From: Lachnospiraceae bacterium
Lineage (GTDB): Bacteria > Bacillota > Clostridia > Lachnospirales > Lachnospiraceae
Direction: 5' to 3'
Length of the DNA stretch: 12,446 nucleotides
Assembly: GCA_003519685.1 (NCBI GenBank)
Contig: DOWG01000045.1
Span: 1,136-13,581 of the forward strand
Part shown: in pieces, positions 1-6,335 of the stretch
Layout of the letters: each line of letters opens with the position of its first letter
Numbering within the stretch: the stretch's first letter is position 1
Notes under the pieces: model-generated
Database searches by the model: none
Told to the model about the DNA's origin: nothing
Seen by the model: the letters and a program-made list of their open reading frames with translations, nothing else
Program-made: the position numbers and the translations under genes

Positions 1-983
1 ATAAATTTATCGTATCCAATATATTTGAGGAGATTGCCAGTGATCATTTTAATATTGAACTTACGGAAATTGGTGATAAAGTAGCAGTTATCGTTAATTT
101 ACCGGATGAGGATATGAATCTAATCGATATATTAAAGGAATCAATTTATTCCCTGCAGCAATTGGTTACAGATAATTTTGGCTTCCAAGCAGTTGCTTTA
201 ATCGGAGATATCCAACAAGGAATGGAAGGTATTCATAGTTCCTTTGTCGCTGCAAGTGAGGCAGCGGAGTATATTCAGCTACTTGAGGCGGATATCATTA
301 TGTATGATGATATTAAAAATCTCCAGATAAAATATTATTATCCTATTGAGATGGAGCAAAAAATTATCAACACCATTAAGATAGGAGATAGTGCTGCTGC
401 GCAAGAGAATATCTTTAAGATAATAGATATTAACTATAGCGATAACAAACGATCTATAGACATCTGCCGATGTCTTATCTTTGATATGATGGGCACTTTA
501 TTGAAAGCCGCTGATTTAAGCGGTTGTGGAAATGTATTTACGGATATGGATATTTCAAGAAAGCTATCGGCTAAACTTCCGTTGAATGTTATCAAAGACA
601 GGTTTCGTACGATTGTAGAACTTATATGTAAGAAAATTTTAGAAACACAGAGCAAACATGAAAATAACAATCAGCTCAGTAGAAAAATCATGGATTTCAT
701 TAATTCGAATTATCAGGATCCTGATTTAAATATATCTCTGGTCGGTCTCCATTTTGATATTACTCCGGCTTACATTTCTACATTATTTAAAAAGCAGACA
801 GGAGAGAGTCTCCTGGGGTATATCAATACAGTTAGAATAGAAGAAGCTAAGAAATTACTAGAAGAAGGGATCAGCGTAGTTGAAACAGCTCAGAGAGTCG
901 GTTTTTTAAACAGCGGTGCCTTTATCCGAGTTTTTAAAAGGAATACTGGGATAACCCCGGGACAGATGCAAAAAATGCTATAA
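1..983 (+). CDS. AraC-family transcriptional regulator, C-terminal part (5' end outside window)
   Basis: The frame is open from base 3, so the ATG at 114 is an internal methionine and the gene begins upstream of the window; 326 codons are visible. The last ~100 residues form an AraC-type DNA-binding domain with two helix-turn-helix units. The first is around visible residues 242-267 (LVGLHFDITPAYISTLFKKQ) and the second around 290-316 (VVETAQRVGFLNSGAFIRVF), ending in the usual GITPGQ signature. The preceding region (about residues 1-110) resembles the degenerate GGDEF-like middle region of large YesN-type regulators, which commonly carry an N-terminal membrane sensor; that part is not visible. 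Regulators of this type usually sit beside LplA/LplB/YtcP transporters and control them in response to the sugar. It lies 264 bases upstream of the binding-protein gene on the same strand, so it probably activates the following operon. The HTH assignment is firm; the sensor part and the ligand are inference. Confidence 0.9.
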   Translation, partial: KFIVSNIFEEIASDHFNIELTEIGDKVAVIVNLPDEDMNLIDILKESIYSLQQLVTDNFGFQAVALIGDIQQGMEGIHSSFVAASEAAEYIQLLEADIIMYDDIKNLQIKYYYPIEMEQKIINTIKIGDSAAAQENIFKIIDINYSDNKRSIDICRCLIFDMMGTLLKAADLSGCGNVFTDMDISRKLSAKLPLNVIKDRFRTIVELICKKILETQSKHENNNQLSRKIMDFINSNYQDPDLNISLVGLHFDITPAYISTLFKKQTGESLLGYINTVRIEEAKKLLEEGISVVETAQRVGFLNSGAFIRVFKRNTGITPGQMQKML

Positions 984-989
984 ACCAAC

Positions 990-1008
990 AGAATTCAACT
1001 TGAATTCT
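990..1008. promoter_or_regulatory. Perfect 19-base dyad after the regulator gene (operator or weak terminator)
   Basis: AGAATTCAA-C-TTGAATTCT is a perfect palindrome with nine-base arms, starting seven bases after the regulator's stop codon. As RNA it could form a 7-bp hairpin with loop AACTT, followed by AAATTTT, so it might be a weak terminator. As DNA it has the symmetry of an operator. The sequence does not decide between these. Confidence 0.4.
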
Positions 1009-1030
1009 AAATTTTGATTATGCACTAATA

Positions 1031-1056
1031 AAATTTAAATTCTGAATTTGAAGTTT
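1031..1056 (+). terminator. AT-rich stem-loop with T-run, possible terminator of the regulator gene
   Basis: AAATTTAAATTC and GAATTTGAAGTTT can pair imperfectly around a single T, and the right arm runs into TTTTT. The core AAATTC-T-GAATTT is a perfect dyad. The stem is almost all A/T and so weak. It may end transcription from the regulator gene or act as a second half of the operator-like region just upstream, since both dyads contain GAATT. Confidence 0.3.
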
Positions 1057-1098
1057 TTCGTATACTCTTAAAAATTGTATATTCCAAATTGTAGATTA

Positions 1099-1153
1099 TT
1101 GACATGCTTTTAAAGTTTTAAATATTTATTCCTGACGAGCTTAGGCATATAAT
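1099..1153 (+). promoter_or_regulatory. Candidate sigma-A promoter(s) for the transporter operon
   Basis: A perfect -35 hexamer TTGACA lies at 1099-1104. With a 16-base spacer the best -10 is AATATT at 1121-1126 (four of six matches). A perfect -10 hexamer TATAAT lies at 1148-1153 but has only a poor -35 (TTTATT, 1125-1130), as might be expected of an activator-dependent promoter. One of these probably drives the binding-protein gene. The start site is not resolved. Confidence 0.4.
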
Positions 1154-1160
1154 GTACTTA

Positions 1161-1170
1161 CGTGATCACG
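1161..1170. promoter_or_regulatory. Perfect palindrome CGTGATCACG just downstream of TATAAT
   Basis: This ten-base perfect palindrome starts eight bases after the TATAAT at 1148-1153. It would therefore lie over or just after the transcription start if that -10 is used. The position suits an operator, but no regulator can be named. Confidence 0.25.
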
Positions 1171-1185
1171 ATAAAAAGCTGTTAT

Positions 1186-1210
1186 ACAGATATCAGTCCA
1201 ACAGATATCA
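1186..1210 (+). repeat. Tandem direct repeat of ACAGATATCA in the leader of the binding-protein gene
   Basis: ACAGATATCA occurs at 1186-1195 and again at 1201-1210, a 15-base period, between the candidate promoter and the Shine-Dalgarno site. Direct repeats can be binding sites for AraC-type proteins, although their usual spacing is nearer two helical turns. It could also be chance. Confidence 0.35.
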
Positions 1211-1247
1211 ATGTAGGAAAGCATTATATGAGGAGGTAAATTCTTGT

Positions 1248-2906
1248 ATGGTTAAAAGAAAATTACTTGCTTTGATGACAGTCGCAACAATTGTTATATT
1301 ATCGTTAGTAGGTTGCAGTAGTAGTGGTGGTAGTAATAGTAGTAGTAGTAAAGATACAGCTAAAAATACTCAAGGTGAAGGTACTGAAACAAGTGAAGGA
1401 GTGACTGAGGTAGAATTCAGTTACCCGATGAATACAGATAAAACCTTAACCTATTGGGGAACATTAAATCAAAATGTTTCTCCGAACTTTTCAAACCTTG
1501 GTGAAACACCTTTTGCAAAAGCATGGATGGAACAAACCGGCGTGCAGATTGAATTCCAACATCCCCCGGCAGGTCAGGATCAAGAACAATTCAGCTTATT
1601 GTTAGCCGATGGTAATCTTCCGGATATGATGGAGTATCCATGGATGAATTATCCCGGTGGCCCGGAAAAGGCTATCAGCGATAATGCAATCATTCCTTTA
1701 AATGATGTATTCGAACAATATTGTCCAAACTTGATGGCTTATTTAAAAGCAAATCCTGATATTGACAAGATGATCAAAACTGATGAAGGACATTATTATG
1801 TATTTCCTTTTATAAGAGGAGACCAGGTTTTATGTAATACCATAGGTTTAATGGTTCGTGAAGATTGGCTTAAGGATTTGAATCTTGAAGTTCCAACCAC
1901 GATTGACGAATGGCATACTGTTCTTACTAGATTCAAGGAAGAGAAGGGCGCTACCTCACCTTTTTCCTATGAATATACCATGGGTGTTTTAACAGAAGAA
2001 AATCCCTTTACGTATGCATTTAATACCTCAAAAAATTTCTACTTGAATTCAGATGGCACAATCCATTTTGGTGCAGTAGAACCTGGATATAAAGATTTCC
2101 TTGCTACCTTCGCACAGTGGTATAAAGAAGGCCTAATTGATCAGGATTTAGCTACTTTGGCTCTGGATCAGGTAAGTGCTAAGATGACCAACGGAAGTGC
2201 CGGAGCATCCATTGGATGGGCAGGAAGCCGTATGGGCGTATGGATCAATGCAGCACAAGCTACAGATCCGAATTATATGTTGGTAGCAGCTCCTTATCCT
2301 ACACTTAACAAAGGCGATAAACCCGAAATGGGCCAAATCGAGAACAGATATCCAAATCAGGGTGGTGTCGCAATTACAACCAGCTGTGATGATGTAGAGA
2401 TAGCTGCAAGATTACTGGATTACGATTATAGTGAAGCGGGTCATATGCTATTTAACTTCGGTATCGAAGGAGAATCCTATACAATGGTAGATGGATATCC
2501 TACTTATACCAGTCAGGTATTAAATAATCCTGATGGTTGGCCTCTTGCACAATCACTTTCCGCATATATCCGTGGTAATTATAATGGACCATTTGTGCAG
2601 GATAAGCGTTACTTGGAACAGTATTACATGATTGCTTCACAAAAAGTATCAAACCAAATTTGGGGTGCAACAAATGCTGCAGCACATAAGATTCCGCCGA
2701 TTTCTCCAAACTCTGAAGAAAGTCAGGAAATCTCTTTCATCATGAATGAAATTAATACATATCGAGATGAGATGACTTTAAAATTCATATTCGGAGATGA
2801 AAGCCTTGATAAATTTGATGATTATGTAAGCACTATCGAAAGCATGGGTCTGGATCGTGCCTTGGAAATTCAGAATGCTTCATTAGCGCGTTATAAGTCC
2901 CGTTAA
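1248..2906 (+). CDS. Extracellular solute-binding lipoprotein of a CUT1 carbohydrate ABC transporter (LplA/YtcQ type)
   Basis: This 552-residue lipoprotein captures the sugar or oligosaccharide outside the cell and delivers it to the two permeases encoded downstream. The start is placed at the ATG at 1248 (MVKRKLLALM). It follows an AGGAGG at 1231-1236 and begins a proper signal peptide: basic N-terminus, hydrophobic stretch, and lipobox LVGC with the lipidated Cys at residue 23. A longer in-frame start at 1152 has no ribosome binding site and overlaps the TATAAT, so it is rejected. After the Cys comes a Ser/Gly linker encoded by AGT-rich repeats, then a long binding domain with many aromatic residues, as expected for glycan binding. 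The size, well above the usual ~420 residues, is typical of the LplA/YtcQ subgroup that pairs with LplB and YtcP permeases. The family call is firm. The ligand is inferred from the downstream glucuronyl hydrolase to be a uronic-acid oligosaccharide. Confidence 0.93.
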   Translation: MVKRKLLALMTVATIVILSLVGCSSSGGSNSSSSKDTAKNTQGEGTETSEGVTEVEFSYPMNTDKTLTYWGTLNQNVSPNFSNLGETPFAKAWMEQTGVQIEFQHPPAGQDQEQFSLLLADGNLPDMMEYPWMNYPGGPEKAISDNAIIPLNDVFEQYCPNLMAYLKANPDIDKMIKTDEGHYYVFPFIRGDQVLCNTIGLMVREDWLKDLNLEVPTTIDEWHTVLTRFKEEKGATSPFSYEYTMGVLTEENPFTYAFNTSKNFYLNSDGTIHFGAVEPGYKDFLATFAQWYKEGLIDQDLATLALDQVSAKMTNGSAGASIGWAGSRMGVWINAAQATDPNYMLVAAPYPTLNKGDKPEMGQIENRYPNQGGVAITTSCDDVEIAARLLDYDYSEAGHMLFNFGIEGESYTMVDGYPTYTSQVLNNPDGWPLAQSLSAYIRGNYNGPFVQDKRYLEQYYMIASQKVSNQIWGATNAAAHKIPPISPNSEESQEISFIMNEINTYRDEMTLKFIFGDESLDKFDDYVSTIESMGLDRALEIQNASLARYKSR

Positions 2907-2928
2907 TATTAATATGCATTAAAAAACT

Positions 2929-2974
2929 CTGCCCCAATACCTGGTGACTTTTCCGGAAACCGGGTTTGGGGCAG
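2929..2974 (+). terminator. Stem-loop between binding-protein and permease genes (attenuator or mRNA stabiliser)
   Basis: CTGCCCCAA at 2929-2937 pairs with TTGGGGCAG at 2966-2974, and CCTGG pairs with CCGG inside, giving a long GC-rich stem. The following bases (TTACTTTAACTT) are only mildly T-rich, so termination would be partial. Such structures after a binding-protein gene usually leave that mRNA more abundant than the permease mRNA. That role is inferred. Confidence 0.7.
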
Positions 2975-3011
2975 TTACTTTAACTTGAAAGGGAAAGGAC
3001 GGTTTTAGTTT

Positions 3012-3932
3012 ATGAAGCCAAAAGGCTTGCTCTATAGAATCAAGAAGGATATGCGTAAGAATTATTCATTATACCTTCTTGTATTGCCAGTTTTTATATT
3101 TTATCTGCTTTTCAAATATAAACCCATGTATGGTGCAATCATTGCATTTAAAAGATACACACCAACACTCGGAATTGAAGGAAGTCCTTGGGTTGGATTA
3201 GAAAATTTTATTCGTTTTTTTAATAGTGTATACTTTAAACGACTTCTTAAAAATACATTGTTACTTAGCGTTTATTCCTTAATATTCGGATTTCCCGCGC
3301 CAATTATATTAGCATTACTTTTAAATGAAGTACGAAATAATAAATTTAAAAAACTTACTCAGACGGTAACCTATTTACCGCATTTCATTTCTTTGATTGT
3401 GGTAACCGGTATGATTGTGAACTTTACCATGACCACCGGTGTTATTAATGATATTATTGTATTTTTTGGAGGAGAAAGGTCTCCATTATTACAAAATCCT
3501 CATTTATACCGGACGATTTATATTATATCCGACATCTGGCAGGAGGTAGGCTGGGGATCCATTATTTATCTGGCAGCACTTTCCGGCGTTGACAGTCAGC
3601 TTTATGAAGCTGCAATGACTGATGGAGCAGGAAAGTTCAAACAGTTAATTTATGTTACACTTCCATCCATAATGCCAACCATTATCGTCATGTTGATATT
3701 GAAAATAGGTTCTCTCATGAGTATAGGCTATGAAAAAACTATATTATTATATAATCCGTCTACTTATGAAACGGCAGATATTATATCCTCCTATGTATAT
3801 CGAATTGGTTTATTGGAACAGAATTGGAGCTATTCTACTGCAATCGGGCTATTTAATTCTGTTATCAATTTAATACTTTTAACCATTACAAATAAATTGA
3901 GCAAGCGGCTTAGTGAAACAAGTTTGTGGTAG
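3012..3932 (+). CDS. Carbohydrate ABC transporter permease, LplB family (CUT1, MalF-like)
   Basis: This 306-residue inner-membrane subunit forms the translocation pore together with the next gene product. The first transmembrane segment is around residues 19-36 (LYLLVLPVFIFYLLFKY), and further hydrophobic segments lie near 80-104, 122-138, 170-190, 222-238 and 275-293. The cytoplasmic EAA loop that contacts the ATPase is clear at residues 199-222 (YEAAMTDGAGKFKQLIYVTLP). The N-terminal run YKPMYGAIIAFKRYTP is characteristic of LplB-type permeases. A purine-rich GGGAAAGGA precedes the ATG at a slightly long distance. The gene follows the stem-loop after the binding-protein gene, and its TAG overlaps the Shine-Dalgarno site of the second permease, so the two permeases are probably translated together. 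No ATPase is encoded nearby; such transporters often share a distant MsmK-type ATPase. Confidence 0.95.
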   Translation: MKPKGLLYRIKKDMRKNYSLYLLVLPVFIFYLLFKYKPMYGAIIAFKRYTPTLGIEGSPWVGLENFIRFFNSVYFKRLLKNTLLLSVYSLIFGFPAPIILALLLNEVRNNKFKKLTQTVTYLPHFISLIVVTGMIVNFTMTTGVINDIIVFFGGERSPLLQNPHLYRTIYIISDIWQEVGWGSIIYLAALSGVDSQLYEAAMTDGAGKFKQLIYVTLPSIMPTIIVMLILKIGSLMSIGYEKTILLYNPSTYETADIISSYVYRIGLLEQNWSYSTAIGLFNSVINLILLTITNKLSKRLSETSLW

Positions 3933-3943
3933 GGAGGATAGGT

Positions 3944-4825
3944 ATGAAGATTAAAAGGTCAAAAGGAGAAATTATATTTTCCGGATTTAACTATATATTA
4001 TTGACTTGTATTATGATCATTTGTCTATATCCGGTTTGGTATGTAGTGGTAGCTTCTATCAGTAATAGTAGCTTACTTACTCAACATAGCGGAATCTTAT
4101 TAGCACCCTTGGGATTTTCTCTGGATTCTTATCGGAAGGTTTTTAAGAACCCAATGATACTCCGGGGTTATGTAAATACCTTATTTATATTAGTAACTGG
4201 TGTGTTTTTAGATATTATAATGACTTCGATCGGTGCCTATTTTTTATCCCGTAAGGGAGTACTCTTAAAAAAACCGATTATGATGATGATTCTATTCACT
4301 ATGTTTTTTTCCGGTGGTATGATTCCGTTTTATCTGACATTAAAAGATTTACATATGACAAATACCCTGTGGGGACTTGTTATTCCATTTATGGTGAATA
4401 CCTATAATCTAATCATCCTAAAAACTTCCTTTCAAAGCTTACCAGAGAGTCTGACTGAAGCAGCTGAAATTGATGGAGCGGGTCACCTAAGAATATTATT
4501 TTTTATTATTCTGCCGCTTTCAAAAGCTATCATAGCAGTTATGGTTTTGTATTATGGTGTGGGGATCTGGAACGGATGGTTCTGGGCATCAACCATTATC
4601 AGGAAAAGAGAACTCTATCCGTTGCAGGTAATATTGCGAGAAATTTTAATGCAGAACGATGTTGGAGCTATGGCGGCGGGTGTTAGTGCAGCTGATCAGG
4701 AATCGGTCGGTATGACAATTAAGTATGCAACCATTGTAGTTGCAACAGTACCAATCTTATGTGTATATCCTTTCCTTCAAAAATATTTTACGAAGGGTGT
4801 ATTAATCGGAGCTGTAAAAGCGTAA
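3944..4825 (+). CDS. Carbohydrate ABC transporter permease, YtcP/MalG-like family (CUT1)
   Basis: This is the second pore subunit, 293 residues from the ATG at 3944 (MKIKRSKGEI). That start is preceded by AGGGAGG at 3931-3937 with a six-base gap; the site overlaps the stop of the preceding permease. A GTG at 3926 would extend the frame six codons but lies upstream of this site. Hydrophobic segments lie near residues 15-37, 78-101, 111-130, 142-158, 183-204 and 261-278. The EAA loop is at residues 171-192 (TEAAEIDGAGHLRILFFIILP). The end YFTKGVLIGAVK is the typical terminus of YtcP/LplC-type permeases. Tight coupling to the upstream gene shows they form one transporter. The family is certain; the substrate is inferred from the neighbouring enzymes. 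Confidence 0.95.
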   Translation: MKIKRSKGEIIFSGFNYILLTCIMIICLYPVWYVVVASISNSSLLTQHSGILLAPLGFSLDSYRKVFKNPMILRGYVNTLFILVTGVFLDIIMTSIGAYFLSRKGVLLKKPIMMMILFTMFFSGGMIPFYLTLKDLHMTNTLWGLVIPFMVNTYNLIILKTSFQSLPESLTEAAEIDGAGHLRILFFIILPLSKAIIAVMVLYYGVGIWNGWFWASTIIRKRELYPLQVILREILMQNDVGAMAAGVSAADQESVGMTIKYATIVVATVPILCVYPFLQKYFTKGVLIGAVKA

Positions 4826-4891
4826 AAGTTATTTTGAAACAGAATCACATAAATAAGTATGATAGTAATATGAAATAATGGAGGAACTCTG

Positions 4892-6019
4892 ATGGATCAG
4901 AACAAAACTGATGTGATGAATGAAAAAAAACTTTATAAAGATGCATTACAGGAAATATTAAAAAAGCTGGAATTGGGGCTCAATGTATTTATAAATCAGT
5001 ATCCTCATGTCAGCAAGAATAATATTTATTCGGCAGAGAATAACACTTTATGGACATCATCGTTTTTCCCTGGGATTTGTTATTTGGCTTACCAGATGAC
5101 TGGTGATAAAAAATATCTGTCCCATCAGGAATCATATCTTGATAGCTTTGAAGACAGAATTGTAAATCGCAGACACATCAGTCATGATCTGGGCTTTTTA
5201 TATACCCTTTCTTGTGTGGCTGCATATCAATTAAACGGTAGTAAAAGAGCTTACGATCTAGCTCATTTGGCAGCGGATGTACTCACAGAAAGATATAACG
5301 AAAAAGGGCAGTATATTCAGGCTTGGGGAGAAATGGGAGTATCTTATCCTGATGTAAAAATTATCATCGATACAATGCTAAATCTGCCATTACTATACTG
5401 GACCGGTAATCAAAAGAATTATGATATTGCATATAACCATGCAAAAACAACAGCAAAATACCTTGTAAGAAAGGACTTCTCCACATATCACACTTATCTT
5501 ATGAGACCGGAAACCGGTGAAGCTGTCTGTGGTAAGACCCATCAGGGTTATGCAGATGAATCTACATGGGCCAGAGGCCAGGCATGGGCAGTATATGGAT
5601 TCATTCTTTCCTATCGCTATACCAAGGATAAAGAGTTCTTACATATTGCGAAGGAAACTGCACGAGTATTTATCGAGAATTTACCAAAAGACTTTGTTCC
5701 ATATTGGGATTTTCATTTTACGGACAATAATCCGGATATTAAAGATACCTCAGCAGCTGCCATCTTTTGCTGTGGCTTGTTAGAACTATGCCAGTTTGTT
5801 GGGGAAGAGGATAAAAAGTATTATCATAGCATCGTGTATACAATGATAAAATCACTTTTTGAGAACTACAGTACAAAAGGTATAAAAGAATCCAACGGAT
5901 TCTTAACGGAAGGGGTTTATCATCGCGGTGATGGAGCTGAGGAATGTGTTATCTGGGGTGATTATTTCTATTTTGAAGCAATTACGAGATTGCTTAAGGA
6001 TGCAAAGACATTCTGGTAA
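4892..6019 (+). CDS. Glycoside hydrolase family 88, unsaturated glucuronyl hydrolase
   Basis: This 375-residue enzyme removes the 4,5-unsaturated uronic acid left at the non-reducing end when a polysaccharide lyase cuts a uronic-acid polymer. GH88 enzymes hydrate the double bond and are (alpha/alpha)6 barrels. Family landmarks are present: WTSSFFPGICYLAYQMTGD near residues 54-72, HDLGF with H98-D99, IIIDTMLNLPLLYW with D160, HQGYADESTWARGQAWAVYG at 217-236, and a C-terminal WGDYFYFEAITRL. D99 and D160 match by position the two active-site aspartates known from the Bacillus sp. GL1 enzyme (Asp88 and Asp149), so it looks catalytically intact. There is no signal peptide, so it acts in the cytoplasm on imported oligosaccharides. 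GGAGGA at 4880-4885 precedes the ATG. Relatives act on glycosaminoglycan, gellan or xanthan fragments; the sequence alone does not say which. Its length is normal for the family. Confidence 0.93.
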   Translation: MDQNKTDVMNEKKLYKDALQEILKKLELGLNVFINQYPHVSKNNIYSAENNTLWTSSFFPGICYLAYQMTGDKKYLSHQESYLDSFEDRIVNRRHISHDLGFLYTLSCVAAYQLNGSKRAYDLAHLAADVLTERYNEKGQYIQAWGEMGVSYPDVKIIIDTMLNLPLLYWTGNQKNYDIAYNHAKTTAKYLVRKDFSTYHTYLMRPETGEAVCGKTHQGYADESTWARGQAWAVYGFILSYRYTKDKEFLHIAKETARVFIENLPKDFVPYWDFHFTDNNPDIKDTSAAAIFCCGLLELCQFVGEEDKKYYHSIVYTMIKSLFENYSTKGIKESNGFLTEGVYHRGDGAEECVIWGDYFYFEAITRLLKDAKTFW

Positions 6020-6046
6020 GATATGTGAATCAATGGAAGCCCTTAA

Positions 6047-6280
6047 AAGTATATTGAATACATAGATTGGAGTAGTGTGAAAGATAAATCTTTCACACGC
6101 AAATTTGCGCCTGCAGCCCAAAGTTTGCAGGTTGCGAAGAAAGGTATGATTGTGACTGCGGTTATGGCAGATAAGTCAGAAGATAGTCACACCTATTTGG
6201 AGAATAAACCTAGTATCAGGGCAGAAAAAGATACGATAACAATAAATTATCAGGACAAGGAAGTCATTGTAAGTCTATAA
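6047..6280 (+). pseudogene. Possible C-terminal remnant of a lost polysaccharide lyase (or short hypothetical ORF)
   Basis: The frame is open from 6047 to the TAA at 6278-6280, but the only early start is a GTG at 6077. That GTG lies inside the arm of a perfect inverted repeat and has no Shine-Dalgarno site. The translation reads like genuine beta-rich protein: LQVAKKGMIVTAVMADKSED, then PSIRAEKDTITINYQDKEVIVSL-type alternation. This resembles the last ~60 residues of the C-terminal beta-sandwich of heparinase II/III-like proteins, from general impression only. It lies 27 bases after the GH88 stop and before the next enzyme gene, so the simplest reading is a lyase gene whose first part was deleted. 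It could instead be a real 67-residue protein of unknown role. A protein search of the full frame would settle it. Confidence 0.35.
6075..6131 (+). repeat. Three consecutive perfect inverted repeats
   Basis: Three perfect dyads follow each other. GTGTGAAAGAT pairs with ATCTTTCACAC around AA (6075-6098). CGCAAATTTGCG is a 12-base palindrome (6098-6109). CCTGCA pairs with TGCAGG across ten bases (6110-6131). The first would be a strong RNA hairpin (10 bp with a TAAA loop). No T-run follows, so it is not an ordinary terminator. It may be an RNA-processing or stabilising structure inside the operon, or a deletion scar. Confidence 0.6.
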
Positions 6281-6335
6281 GTAAGACTTCATAAGACACT
6301 ATTAGAAGATAATTCTGCAGAACAGGAGTGAGGTT

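Noticed and set aside
434..670. Minus-strand ORF inside the regulator gene, and similar antisense or shifted ORFs inside the other genes
   Set aside because: They lie wholly within well-supported genes on the other frame or strand, show no recognisable domain and no ribosome binding site.
1152..1247. In-frame N-terminal extension of the binding protein from the ATG at 1152
   Set aside because: It has no ribosome binding site, overlaps the TATAAT at 1148-1153 and would bury the signal peptide; the ATG at 1248 has AGGAGG and a proper lipoprotein leader.
3926..3943. GTG start six codons upstream for the second permease
   Set aside because: The Shine-Dalgarno site AGGGAGG at 3931-3937 serves the ATG at 3944 and lies inside the proposed extension.
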